This document shows, in pieces, positions 33,721-47,165 of a stretch of DNA of 64,000 nucleotides (its first letter is position 1; each line of letters opens with the position of its first letter). Origin of the DNA: Aradus depressus. Taxonomy: Eukaryota > Arthropoda > Insecta > Hemiptera > Aradidae. The stretch is taken from assembly GCA_963662175.1 (NCBI GenBank), contig OY759222.1:18796222-18860221 (forward strand), given 5' to 3'. The translations under genes and the position numbers were made by a program. The notes beneath the pieces are model-generated. The model did not search any database. It saw nothing but the letters and a program-made list of their open reading frames with translations, and was not told the DNA's origin.

Positions 33721-33998
33721 ACTGCTATAACCAACGGGGATTCCAGCTTGCGGTTAGGGAGTTTTAGCACTTGTGAACGTTATTTTTAATGACGGGGAAA
33801 TACGAGAAGAACTTTAGCAACGATAACGTTATCGATAAGTTCAACTAATGGATAAAGCTGTCTAAGACAGCTGTTGACTTTGGCATCAGACAATGGGAAG
33901 TGACATCAGAGCTCATCTCAAGAAGTACGGTGTACGTCCATGGTAAAAGGATTTTCAGCCTTATTTAGCCCAAGATTCCCACCCAACCATGGTTCAAG

Positions 33999-34966
33999 TA
34001 GGGTTCTATCGATACCACAAAGTATCGATATTTTTACTCATGAGTAGCATCGGATAAAACTCTTGATACTACTCTAGTATCGAATAAAAGTATCGATACC
34101 TACTCGTATCGATTGAATCAAATAGTTCGTTATAATTAATATTAAAAAATCTATAAATCTATATAAATTTAAATAAAAATCGTATTGCATCGAGTACTTC
34201 GTTATAATTAATTTTAAACCATGTATAATATATATATACCTATATAATAATAATAAAAAACACAATACAATTTGAAAGATATAGGTAAATGAGATATTGT
34301 AATCGGCATAAGAAACAAATAAATCAAATCGAATAAGATAAAATTATATTATTAAAAACAAACTGAATGTAATAAAAAAAACTTATAAAATAAACATACA
34401 ATTTATTTTTACTAAGAATATAAAACTACTGGAGACTATTCGTATTTAGATAATATTTCACTATTTTAAAACACGAGATCGAAACGTTCTTAGTGTAATA
34501 AATCCACACTTTCGCCGTAGGACGCGGCATTATAATAAGTAATTGACAAAATGGAATGTAAAAATAAAATAAAATAATGAAATCGTAATCATGTTCACGG
34601 TTCTGTTCAAAATTAAACAAACGTATACCTTCATAAACGATAAACCATTAATGCAAATAAGGTAAGAAATAAGGACGCATCATGCAGACTGCGTGATGAC
34701 ATCACTCATGAGGTTATCACCATCGATATATATCAATTGTCCGTGGACCGGAATTTGAGTTCAGTATTTACTGCAACAACAAATAAAAGAAAATTGTAAG
34801 AAATTAAACGGTGAACGATTTTTACGTATTGAAAAATTTATATAATTTTTTTTTAATTGTTGAAATTTGAAAAGAGTACTTTGAATCGATACAAGTAATA
34901 TCTATTCGATACCTACTTGGTATCGAATAAAAATATCGATACTTTACTTGTATCGATAGATTCCTA
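33999..34966. mobile_element. hAT-type non-autonomous element (968 bp)
   Basis: The ends TAGGGTTCTATCGATAC and TAGGAATCTATCGATAC (from the other strand) are inverted repeats, followed by further TATCGATA motifs at both sides. The 8-bp direct repeat GGTTCAAG at 33991-33998 and 34967-34974 is the size that hAT transposases make. No transposase gene; the interior is AT-rich. Confidence 0.75.
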
Positions 34967-35365
34967 GGTTCAAGACCTACCACAAACTTAGATCATTTTT
35001 CACCACACTCATTTGCCTTCGTCTTAACCATAATCGGCTCCCTTTTCACCTTCACAAGATACACATCCTACCTTCACCATACTGCACCTGCCAACAGCAA
35101 ATAGAAGCTGATGCGAAGTCCTCTTGGCTTGTCCACTAACCAGCTCAGATTGAAAAAATCTGTTTACCATATTCATTAAAAAAACAGGATAATGCTCCCC
35201 CGCACTACGTCATATATATATCATAAAAATCATAAAATTTTAATTATTTATTTTTTACAAAAAAAAAATATACCTACATATAAGGATTTTGTTGATTTGT
35301 TTGCGTCCTGGGTTACATCGTCATAAAAAAATGTAAAAATTATCAGGCATTGTATTATTAATTAA

Positions 35366-37071
35366 CTAGCAGTAATACCCGGCGTTGCCCGGGGAACTTT
35401 GACTTTTCTCCCAATATCTCCTATAAGGCTATTCAGTTCCTCGACAGTACATTCATGATGTTATAATTTTCAATTATTCATACGGAATAAGGCTTATAGT
35501 CCTTCAACTGTAGTAACGCTAGTAAGTTTTTAGGACCCCTGGGCACCACAGCTATTAACTGCCTTGCAACAGCGGACCCTACAGCTAGTACGTAGTTAGA
35601 ACCACTGGGCATCACAGCTAGTATGTGTTTTGCAGCGGCGGACCCCACAGCTAGTACGTTTTTAGGAACGCTGGGCATCACAGCTAGTATGAGTTTTGCA
35701 ACGGCGGACCCCACAGCTAGTACCTAGTTAGAAACGCTGGGCATCACAGCTAGTATGTGTTTTGCAACGGCGGACCCCACCGCTAGTACCTAGTTAGAAA
35801 CGCTGGGCATCACAGCTAGTATGTGCCTTGCAACTGCGGACCCCACAGATAGTATGTAGTTAGAACCACAGGGCATCATAGCTAGTATGAGTTTTGCAAC
35901 GGCGGACCCCACAGCTAGTACCTAGTTAGAAACGCTGGGCATCACAGCTAGTATGAGTTTTGGAACGGCGGACCCCACAGCTAGTACGTAGTTAAATACG
36001 CTGGGCCACACTGCAAGCGCCTTGCAACAGCGGACCCCACAGCTAATACGTAATTAGGAACGCTGGGCATCTCAGCTAGTAAATGTCTTGTAGGTGCCTT
36101 GCAACAGCGAACCCCACAGCTAGTACATACTTTGCAACAGCGGACCCCACAGCTAGTACGATATTAGGAACGCTGGGCATCACAGCTAGTAAATGTCTTG
36201 CAACAGTGAACCCACAGCGAATACATAGTTACTACTACTACATGTGAAATTCCATGACAATCCAATCATCCGTTAATGACCTATCACTATCTTCAAATTT
36301 AGGCCTACCCCCATAACCCCCCTCCCGTTCACAATTTTTTGACGTCACACACCCTATTTTTCTATTTGGCCTTTATGAATACTACATGTGAAATTTCGTG
36401 ACAATCTGACCAACCGTTAATGAGCCAGCACTATATTTATACTTAGGACCCCCCCCCCCACAACCCCCCTCCCGTTCAAAACTTTGGGTCGCCACACACC
36501 TAATATTACTATTTGGCTTTTAAAAATACTACATGTGAAATTTCATGACAATTCGACCATTAGTTAATGAGTTAGCACTATTTATATACTTAGGCCCCCC
36601 TTACAACCCCCCCTCCCGATCAAAACTTTGGAACGCCACACACCTTATTTTTCTATTTTGTCTTCAGGAATACTCCATGTGAAATTTCGTGACAATCCGA
36701 CCAACCGTTAAACAGTTAGCTCTATATTTATACTTAGGCCCCCCCACAACCCCCCCTCCCGTTCAAAACTTTGGGACGCCACACACCTTTTTTTCCTATT
36801 TGGCTTTTAAAAATACTACATGTGAAATTTCATGACAATTTGACCATTAGTTAATGAGTTAGCACTATTTATATACTTAGGCCCCCCTTACAACCCCCCC
36901 TCCCGATCAAAATTTTGGGACACCACATAGCCTATTATTCAATCGGGCTCAAAAGAATGCTACATGGGAAGTTTCATAAAAATCCGTCCAGCGGTTTGGG
37001 CGTGATGCTGGAACAAACATACATACAAACAAACAAACAAACAAACCCCGTTTCAGCTTTATTAATATAGA
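35366..37071 (-). mobile_element. Helitron 1 of the 35-51 kb cluster
   Basis: On the minus strand it starts TCTATATTAATAAAGCTG at 37071 and ends hairpin CCCGG-GCAACG-CCGGG, TATTACTGCTAG at 35366, before a T. The 3' end is almost identical to the copies at 6034 and 18772. The interior is 66-bp minisatellite (35510-36235) and about 143-bp minisatellite (36236-36960). No Rep/helicase. Confidence 0.85.
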
Positions 37072-40000
37072 CTAGCAGTAATACCCGGCGTTGCCCGGGG
37101 AACTTTGACTTTTCTACTATTATCTCCTATAAGTCTTTTAAATTCTTCAACAGTACATTCATGATGTTATAATTTTTAATTATTCATACGGAATAAGGCT
37201 TATAGTCCTTCAACGTCAAACACCCCAGCTAGTAAGTTTTTAGGACCCCTGGGCATCACAGCTAGTATGCGTCTTTCAACGGCGGAAACCACAGATAGTG
37301 AATACTTAGCATCGCTGGACATCCTAGCCAGTGCGTACTTAAGAACGCTATTGACCGCAGCTAGTAAATGCCTTGCAACAGCGGACCCCACAGCGAATCC
37401 ATAGTTACTACTACTACATGTGAAATTCATGCCAATCCGCTTACCCTTTAACAGTACATTCATGTTGTTATAATTTTCAATTATTCATACGGAATAAGGC
37501 TTATAGTCCTTCAACGTCAAACACCCCAGCTAGTAAGATTTTAGGACCCCTGGGCATCACAGCTAGTATGCGTCTTTCAACGGCGGAAACCACAGATAGT
37601 GAATACTTAGCATCGCTGGACATCCTAGCCAGTGCGTACCTAAGAACGCTATTGACCGCAGCTAGTATGTGCCTCGCAAGAGCGGACCCCACAGCTAGTA
37701 CGAAGTTAGGAACGCTGGGCATCACAGCTAGTAAGTGTCTTGCAACAGCGGACCCCACAGCTAGTACGTAGTTAGACCCACTGGGCATCACAGCTAGTAT
37801 GTGTTTTGCAACGGCGGACCCCACAGCTAGTACGTAGTTAGAAACGCTGAGCATCACAGCTAGTATGCTTTTGCAACGACGGACCCCACAGCTAGTACGT
37901 TTTTAGGAACGCTGGGCCCTACAGGTAGTAGGTGCCTTGCAACTGCGGACCCCACAGCTAGTACCTACGTAGTTAAATACGCTGGGCCACACTGCTAGCG
38001 CCTTGCAACAGCAGACCCCACAGCTAGTACGTAATTAGGAACGCTGGGAATTAATTTTTTTACGTCACACACCCTATTTTTCTATTTGGCCTTTATGAAT
38101 ACTTCATGTGAAATTTCGTGACAATCCGATCATCCGTTAATGACTTATCACAATACTTATACTTAGGCCCCCATCAACCCACCCTCCCGTTCAAAATTTT
38201 GTGACATATACACTCTATATTTCTATTTGGCTTTTAATAATACTACATGTGAAATTCCATGACAATACGACCAACCGTTAATGAGCTAGCACTATATTTA
38301 TACTTAGGCCCCCCCGCCACAACCCCCCCTCCCGTAAACAATTTTGAGCCGTCACACCGCCTATTTTTCTATTTGGCCTCCAGGAATACTACATGTGAAA
38401 TTTCGTGACAATCCGATCATCCGTTAATGACTTATCACTATACTTATACTTAGGCCCCCATCAACCCGCCCTCCCGTTCAAAATTTTGTGACATATACAC
38501 CCTATATTTCTATTTGGCTTTTAAGAATACTACATGTGAAATTCCATGACAATACGACCAACCGTTATTGAGCTAGCGCCATATTTATACTTAGGTCCCC
38601 CCGCCACTACCCCCCCTCCCGTACAAAATTTTGGCCCTTACACCGTCTATTTTTTTATTTGGTCTTCAGGAATACTACATGTGAAACTTTGTGACAATTC
38701 GATCAACCGTTAATGAGCTAGTAAATGCCTTGCAACAACGGACCCCACAGCTAGTACGATATTAGGAACCCTGGGCATCACAGCTAGTATGCTTTTGCAA
38801 CGACGGACCCCACAGCTAGTACGTTTTTAGGAACGCTGGGCCCTACAGGTAGTAGGTGCCTTGCAACTGCGAACCCCACAGATAGTATGTAGTTAGAACC
38901 ACAGGGCATCACAGCTAGTATGAGTTTTGCAACGGCGGACCCCACGGCTAGTACCTACGTAGTGAAATACGCTGGGCCACACTGCTAGCGCCTTCCAACA
39001 GCAGACCCCACAGCTAGTACGTAATTAGAAACGCTGGGCATCACAGCTAGTAAATGTCTTGTAGGTGCCTTGCAACAGCGAACCCCACAGCCAGTACATA
39101 GTTAGGAACGCTGGGGCTGAGCACTACAGCTAGTAAGTGCCTTGCAACAGCGGACCCCACAGCTAGTACGATATTAGGAACGCTGGACATCACAGCTAGT
39201 AAATGTCTTGCAACAGTGAACCCCACAGCGAATACATAGTTACTACTACTACATGTGAAATTCATGACAATCCGATTCATGACAATACGATCAACCGTTA
39301 AAGAGTTAGCTCTATATTTATACTTAGGCCCCCCCACAACCCCCCCTCCCGTTCAAAACTTTGGGACGCCACACACCTTTTTTTCCTATTTGGCTTTTAA
39401 AAATACTACATGTGAAATTTCATGACGATTCGCCCATTAGTTAATGAGTTAGCTCTATATTTATACTTAGGCCCCCCCCCACTACCCTCCCCCCTCCCGT
39501 AAAAAATTTTGAGCCGTCACACCGCCTATTTTTCTATTTGGTCTTCAGGAATACTCCATGTGAAATTTCGTGACAATCCGACCAACCGTTAAAGAGTTAG
39601 CCCTATATTTATACTTAGGCCCCCCACAACCCCCCCTCCCGTTCAAAACTTTGGGACGCCACACACCTTTTTTTCCTATTTGGCTTTTAAAAATACTACA
39701 TGTGAAATTTCATGACGATTCGCCCATTAGTTAATGAGTTAGCTCTATATTTATACTTAGGCCCCCCCACTACCCCCCTCCCGTAAAAAATTTTGAGCCG
39801 TCACACCGCCTATTTTTTTTATTTGGTCTTCAGGAATACTACATGTGAAACTTCGTGACAATCCGACCAACTGTTAAAGAGTTAGCTCTATATTTATACT
39901 TAGGCCCCCCCACAACCCCCCCTCCCGTTCAAAACTTTGGGACGCCACACACCTTTTTTTCCTATTTGGCTTTTAAAAATACTACATGTGAAATTTCATG

Positions 40001-40404
40001 ACGATTCGCCCATTAGTTCATGAGTTAGCTCTATATTTATACTTAGGCCCCCCCACAACCCCCCCTCCCGTTCAAAACTTTGGGACGCCACACACCTTTT
40101 TTTCCGGTTTGGCTTTTAAAAAGACTACGTGTGAAATTTCATGACAAGTTGACCATTAGTTAATGAGTTAGCACAATTTATATACTTAGGCCCCCCTTAC
40201 AACCCCCCCTCCCGATCAAAATTTTGGGACGCCACATAGCCTATTATTCAATCGGGCTCAAAAGAATGCTACATGGGAAGTTTCATAAAAATCCGTCCAG
40301 CGGTTTGGGCGTGATGCTGGAACAAACATACATACATACATACATACATACATACAAACAAACATACAAACAAACAAACCCCGTTTCAGCTTTATTAATA
40401 TAGA
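37072..40404 (-). mobile_element. Helitron 2, directly abutting Helitron 1
   Basis: Its 3' CTAG (37072) touches the 5' TC of Helitron 1 with no base between. Its own 5' TC is at 40404, preceded (minus strand) by A. Thus Helitron 2 most simply inserted into the A|T site at the start of Helitron 1. Minisatellites alternate: 66-bp type 37205-38045 and 38725-39235, 143-bp type 38050-38720 and 39250-40260. Confidence 0.85.
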
Positions 40405-40580
40405 TTATATCACAATGTACACAAGTTTTAATTTGTGTTCATATCTATACATACATCTTTTTTTTTTTGGCATTTTTCTTCCATAGTGGATCGTTGTCAC
40501 CATATTTAAAGTCAGTCTGAACGTTGTGCTGACGTTGGCATAATCCGAAACCAGCACACTCTATGGCTCTGTCAGTTAAC
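40405..40580. repeat. Spacer, duplicated at 47166-47340
   Basis: TTATATCACAATGTACACAAG through CTCTGTCAGTTAACAAATAT is repeated almost without change 6,761 bp further on. Each copy links a Helitron 5' end to a 441-bp satellite array. No gene seen. Confidence 0.8.
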
Positions 40581-43500
40581 AAATATTAAATCTATAAACC
40601 GTTGAAAAGCAAGAAATTTGAAGAATGGAGTCTACCGAGCTCAGGATCGCCACTTAGAAATCTAGCTGAGGCACTTAGGTCAGATGTTTTAATCGGGAAG
40701 TTAAAAATAACTTTGAGCACTTCGTCCTTCGGATGGGACATTAAGCGATGATCCAGGGCTTTTTCGAATGTGAGGTACTCGATAGTGAGACGTATGTTAT
40801 GTAAATAAACCTGGGTAGGTCAATTTCCACTTAGGTTGAAAGCCTTGAGCACGTCGTCCTTCGGATGGGACTTTCCGGATATATCTGAATCTGTAGTATC
40901 AGTTTTAACAATTATTAAGCCTATAAACCGTTAAATAGCGCGAATTTTTTGAAAAACGTTTTCATTTAGATTTTTGTGTGGGGTTCAGATAATCCGGTCG
41001 TTCTCTATCAGTTTTAACAAATATTTAATCTATAAACCGTTAAAAAGCGAGAAATTTGAAGAATGGAGTCTACCGAGCTCAGGATCGCCACTTACAAATC
41101 TAGCTGAGGCACTTAGGTCAGATGTTTCAATCGGGAAGTTAAAAAACACTTTGAGCACGTCGTCCTTCGGATGGGACTTTAAGCGATGATCCAGGGCTTT
41201 TTCGAATGTGAGGTACTCGATAATGAGACGTATGTTATGTAAATAAACCTGGGTAGGTGAAATATCACTTAGGTTGAAAATAGCCTTGAGCACGTCGTCC
41301 TTCGGATGGGACTTTCCGGATAAATCTGAATCTCTCGTATCAGTTTTAACAATTATTAAGCCTATAAACCGTTAAATAGCGCAAATTTTTTGAAAAACAT
41401 TTTTATTTTGATTTTTGTGTTGGATTCAGATAATCCGGTCACTTCTCTATCAGTTTTAACAAATATTTAATCTATAAACCGTTAAAAAGCGAGAAATTTG
41501 AAGAATGGAGTCTACCGAGCTCAGGATCGCCACTTAGAAATCTAGCTGAGGCACTTAGGTCAGATGTTTTAATCGGGAAGTGAAAAATAACTATGAGCAC
41601 GTCGTCCTTCGGATGGGACTTTAAGCGATGTTCCAGGACTTTTTCGAATGTGAGGTACTCGATAATGAGACGTATGTTATGTAAATAAACCTGGGTAGGT
41701 GAAATTTCACTTAGGTTGAAAATAGCCTTGAGCACGTCGTCCTTCGGATGGGACTTTCCGGATAAATCTGAATCTGTCGTATCAGTTTTAACAATTATTA
41801 AGCCTATAAACCGTTACATAGCGCAAATTTTTTGAAAAACATTTTTATTTTGATTTTTGTGTAGGATTCAGATAATCCGGTCGTTCTCTATCAGTTTTAA
41901 CAAATATTAAATCTATAAACCGTTAAAAAGCGAGAAATTTGAAGAATGGAGTCTACCGAGCTCAGGATCGCCACTTAGAAATCTAGCTGAGGCACTTAGG
42001 TCAGATGTTTCAATCGGGAAGTTAAAAAACACTTTGAGCACGTCGTCCTTCGGATGGGACTTTAAGCGATGATCCAGGGCTTTTTCGAATGTGAGGTACT
42101 CGATAATGAGACGTATGTTATGTAAATAAACCTGGGTAGGTGAAATATCACTTAGGTTGAAAATAGCCTTGAACACGTCGTCCGTCGGATGGGACTTTTC
42201 GGATATATCTGATTCTGTCGTATCAGTTTTAACAATTATTAAGCCTATAAACCGTTAAATAGCGTGAATTTTTTGAAAAACATTTTTATTTTGATTTTTG
42301 TGTAGGATTCAGATAATCCGGTCGTTCTCTATCAGTTTTAACAAATATCAAATCTATAAACCGTTAAAAAGCGAGAAATTTCAAGAATGGAGTCTACCGA
42401 GCTCAGGATCGCCACTTAGAAATCTAGTTGAGGCACTTAGGTCAGATGTTTTAATCTGGAAGCTAAAAATAACTTTGAGCACGTCGTCCTTCGGATGGGA
42501 CATTAAGCAATGATCCAGGGCTTTTTCGAATGTGAGGTACTCGATAATGAGACGTATGTTATGTAAATAAACCTGGGTAGGTCAATTTCTACTTAGGTTG
42601 AAAGCCTTGAGCACGTCGTCCTTCGGATGGGACTTTCCGGATAAATCTGAATCTGTCGTATCAGTTTTAACAATTATTAAGCCCATAAACCGTTAAATAG
42701 CGCAAATTTTTTGAAAAACATTTTTATTTTGATTTTTGTGTAGGATTCAGATAATCCGGTCACTTCTCTATCAGTTTTAACAAATATTTAATCTATAAAC
42801 CGTTAAAAAGCGAGAAATTTGAAGAATGGAGTCTACCGAGCTCAGAATCGCCACTTAGAAATCTAGCTGAGGCACTTAGGTCAGATGTTTTAATCGGGAA
42901 GTGAAAAATAACTATGAGCACGTCGTCCTTCGGATGGGACTTTAAGCGATGTTCCAGGACTTTTTCGAATGTGAGGTACTCGATAATGAGACGTATGTTA
43001 TTTAAATAAACCTGGGTAGGTGAAATTTCACTTAGGTTGAAAATAGCCTTGAGCACGTCGTCCTTCGGATGGGACTTTCCGGATAAATCTGAATCTGTCG
43101 TATCAGTTTTAACAATTATTAAGCATATAAACCGTTAAATAGCGCAAAGTTTTTGAAAAAAATTTTTATTTTGATTTTTGTGTAGGATTCAGATAATCCG
43201 AACGTTCTCTATCAGTTTTAACAAATATTAAATCTATAAACCGTTAAAAAGCGAGAAATTTGAAGAATGGAGTCTACCGAGCTCAGGATCGCCACTTAGA
43301 AATCTAGCTGAGGCACCTAGGTCAGATGTTTCAATCGGGAAGTTAAAAAACACTTTGAGCACGTCGTCCTTCGGATGGGACTTTAAGCGATGATCCAGGG
43401 CTTTTTCGAATGTGAGGTACTCGATAATGAGACGTATGTTATGTAAATAAACCTGGTTAGGTGAAATTTCACTTAGGTTGAAAATAGCCTTGAGCACGTC

Positions 43501-43677
43501 GTCCGTCGGATGGGACTTTTCGGATATATCTGATTCTGTCGTATCAGTTTTAACGATTATTAAGCCTATAAACCGTAAAATAGCGTGAATTTTTTGAAAA
43601 ACATTTTTATTTTGATTTTTGTGTAGGATTCAGATAATCCGGTCGTTCTCTATCAGTTTTAACAAATATTAAATCTA
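40581..43677. repeat. 441-bp satellite array A, seven units
   Basis: Units begin with AAACCGTTAAAAAGCGAGAAA at about 40585, 41030, 41472, 41913, 42354, 42793 and 43234 (440-445 bp apart). Each holds two copies of CACGTCGTCCTTCGGATGGGA and GCGATGATCCAGGGC followed by GAGGTACTCGATAA; this is the SINE-A core (GCACGCCGTCCTTCGGATGG, GAGGTACTCG-like) in modified form. The 87-codon frames on the minus strand arise from this repetition. Confidence 0.9.
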
Positions 43678-46600
43678 TAGCAGTTATACCCGGCGTTGCC
43701 CGGGGAACTTTGATTTTTCTCCCAATATCTTCTATAACGCTATTCAGTTCCTCGACAGTACATTCATGATGTAATAATGTTCAATTATTCATACTGAATA
43801 AGGCTTATAGTCCTTCAGCTGTTGTAACGCTAGTAAGTTTTTAGGACCCCTGGGCACCACAGCTAGTATGCGCCTTTCAACGGCGGAAGCCACACCTAGT
43901 GAATACTTAGCATCGCTGGACGTCCTAGTCAGTGCGTACTTAAGAACGTTTGTGACCACAGCTAGTACGTAGTTAGGAACGCTGGTCACCACAGCTAGTA
44001 TGTGCCTCGCAACAGCGGACCCCACAGCTAGTACGAAGTTAGGAACGCTGGGCATCACAGCTATTAAGTGCCTTGCAACAGCGGACCCCACAGCTAGTAT
44101 GTAATTAGAAACGCTGGGCATCACAGCTAGTAAATGTCTTGTAGGTGCCTTGCAACAGCGAACCCCACAGCCAGTACATAGTTAGGAACGCTGGGGCTGA
44201 GCACTACAGCTAGTAAGTGCCTTGCAACAGCGGACCCCACAGCTAGTACGATATTAGGAACGCTGGACATCACAGCTAGTAAATGTCTTGCAACAGTGAA
44301 CCCCACAGCGAATACATAGTTACTACTACTACATGTGAAATTCATGACAATCCGATTCATGACAATACGATCAACCGTTAAAGAGTTAGCTCTATATTTA
44401 TACTTAGGCCCCCCCACAACCCCCCCTCCAGTTCAAAACTTTGGGACGCCACACACCTTTTTTTCCTATTTGGCTTTTAAAAATACTACATGTGAAATTT
44501 CATGACGATTCGCCCATTAGTTAATGAGTTAGCTCTATATTTATACTTAGGCCCCCCCACTACCCTCCCCCCTCCCGTAAAAAATTTTGAGCCGTCACAC
44601 CGCCTATTTTTCTATTTGGTCTTCAGGAATACTCCATGTGAAATTTCGTGACAATCCGACCAACCGTTAAAGAGTTAGCTCTATATTTATACTTAGGCCC
44701 CCCCACAACCCTCCCTCCCGTTCAAAACTTTGGGACGCAACACACCTTTTTTTCCTATTTGGCTTTTGAAAATACTACATGTGAAATTTCATGATGATTC
44801 GCCCATTAGTTAATGAGTTAGCTCTATATTTATACTTAGGCCCCCCCACTACCCCCCTCCCGTAAAAAATTTTGAGCCGTCACACCGCCTATTTTTTTTA
44901 TTTGGTCTTCAGGAATACTACATGTGAAACTTCGTGACAATCCGACCAACTGTTAAAAAGTTAGCTCTATATTTATACTTAGGCCCCCCTCAACCCCCCC
45001 TCCCGTTCAAAACTTTAGAACGCCACACACCTTATTTTTCTATTTGGCCTTCAGGAATACTCCATGTAAAATTTCGTGACAATCCGACCAACGTTAGGAA
45101 CGCTGGTCACCACAGCTAGTATGTGCCTCGCAACAGCGGACCCCACAGCTAGTACGAAGTTAGGAACGCTGGGCACTACAGCTAGTAAATGCCTTGAAAC
45201 AACGGACCCCACAGCTAGTACGATATTAGGAACCCTGGGCATCACAGCTAGTATGCTTTTGCAACGACGGACCCCACAGCTAGTACGTTTTTAGGAACGC
45301 TGGGCCCTACAGGTAGTAGGTGCCTTGCAACTGCGAACCCCACAGATAGTATGTAGTTAGAACCACAGGGCATCACAGCTAGTATGAGTTTAGCAACGGC
45401 GGACCCCACGGCTAGTACCTACGTAGTGAAATACGCTGGGCCACACTGCTAGCGCCTTGCAACAGCAGACCCTTCAGCTAGTACGTAATTAGAAACGCTG
45501 GGCATCACAGCTTGTAAATGTCTTGTAGGTGCCTTGCAACAGCGAACCCCACAGCCAGTACATAGTTAGGAACGCTGGGGCTGAGCACTACAGCTAGTAA
45601 GTGCCTTGCAACAGCGGACCCCACAGCTAGTACGATATTAGGAACGCTGGACATCACAGCTAGTAAATGTCTTGCAACAGTGAACCCCACAGCGAATACA
45701 TAGTTACTACTACTACATGTGAAATTCATGACAATCCGATTCATGACAATACGATCAACCGTTAAAGAGTTAGCTCTATATTTATACTTAGGCCTCCCCA
45801 CAACCCCCCCTCCCGTTCAAAACTTTGGGACGCCACACACCTTTTTTTCCTATTTGGCTTTTAAAAATACTACATGTGAAATTTCATGACGATTCGCCCA
45901 TTAGTTAATGAGTTAGCTCTATATTTATACTTAGGCCCCCCCACTACCCTCCCCCCTCCCGTAAAAAATGTTGAGCCGTCACACCGCCTATTTTTCTATT
46001 TGGTCTTCAGGAATACTCCATGTGAAATTTCGTGACAATCCGACCAACCGTTAAAGAGTTAGCTCTATATTTATACTTAGCCCCCCCACAACCCCCCTCC
46101 CGTTCAAAACTTTGGGACGCCACACACCTTTTTTTCCTATTTGGCTTTTAAAAATACTACATGTGAAATTTCATGACGATTCGCCCATTAGTTAATGAGT
46201 TAGCTCTATATTTATAGTTAGGCCCCCCCACTATCCCCCCCCCTCCCGTAAAAAATTTTGAGCCGTCACACCGCCTATTTTTCTATTTGGTCTTCAGGAA
46301 TACTCCATGTGAAATTTCGTGACAATCCGACCAACCGTTAAAGAGTTAGCTCTATATTTATACTTAGGCCCCCCCACAACCCCCCTCCCGTTCAAAACTT
46401 TGGGACGCCACACACCTTTTTTTCCTATTTGGCTTTTAAAAATACTACATGTGAAATTTCATGACGATTCGCCCATTAGTTAATGAGTTAGCTCTATATT
46501 TATAGTTAGGCCCCCCCACTACCCCCCCCCCCTCCCGTAAAAAATTTTGAGCCGTCACACCGCCTATTTTTCTATTTGGTCTTCAGGAATACTCCATGTG

Positions 46601-47165
46601 AAATTTCGTGACAATCCGACCAACCGTTAAAGAGTTAGCTCTATATTTATACTTAGGCCCCCCCACAACCCTCCCTCCCGTTCAAAACTTTGGGACGCCA
46701 CACACGTTTTTTTCCTATTTGGCTTTTAAAAATGCTACATGTGAAATTTCATGACGATTCGCCCATTAGTTAATGAGTTAGCTCTATATTTATACTTAGG
46801 CCCCATCACTACCCCCCTCTCGTAAAAAATTTTGAGCCGTCACACCGCCTATTTTTTTTATTTGGTCTTCAGGAATACTACATGTGAAACTTCGTGACAA
46901 TCCGACCAACTGTTAAAGAGTTAGCTCTATATTTATACTTAGGCCCCCCTTACAACCCCCCCTCCCGATCAAAATTTTGGGACGCCACATAGCCTATTAT
47001 TCAATCGGGCTCAAAAGAATGCTACATGGGAAGTTTCATAAAAATCCGTCCAGCGGTTTGGGCGTGATGCTGGAACAAACATACATACATACATATATAC
47101 ATACATACATACATACAAACATACAAACAAACAAACAAACCCCGTTTCAGCTTTATTAATATAGA
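43678..47165 (-). mobile_element. Helitron 3 with internal 1.38-kb duplication
   Basis: The 3' end reads hairpin, then TATAACTGCTA and runs straight into satellite sequence; the terminal G of CTAG is not present. The 5' TC is at 47165. Blocks at 44127-44417 and 45505-45801 are near-identical, offset 1,378 bp, and also match 39047-39337 of Helitron 2. Minisatellites: 66-bp type 43820-44325 and 45090-45705, 143-bp type 44330-45090 and 45710-47000. Confidence 0.8.
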
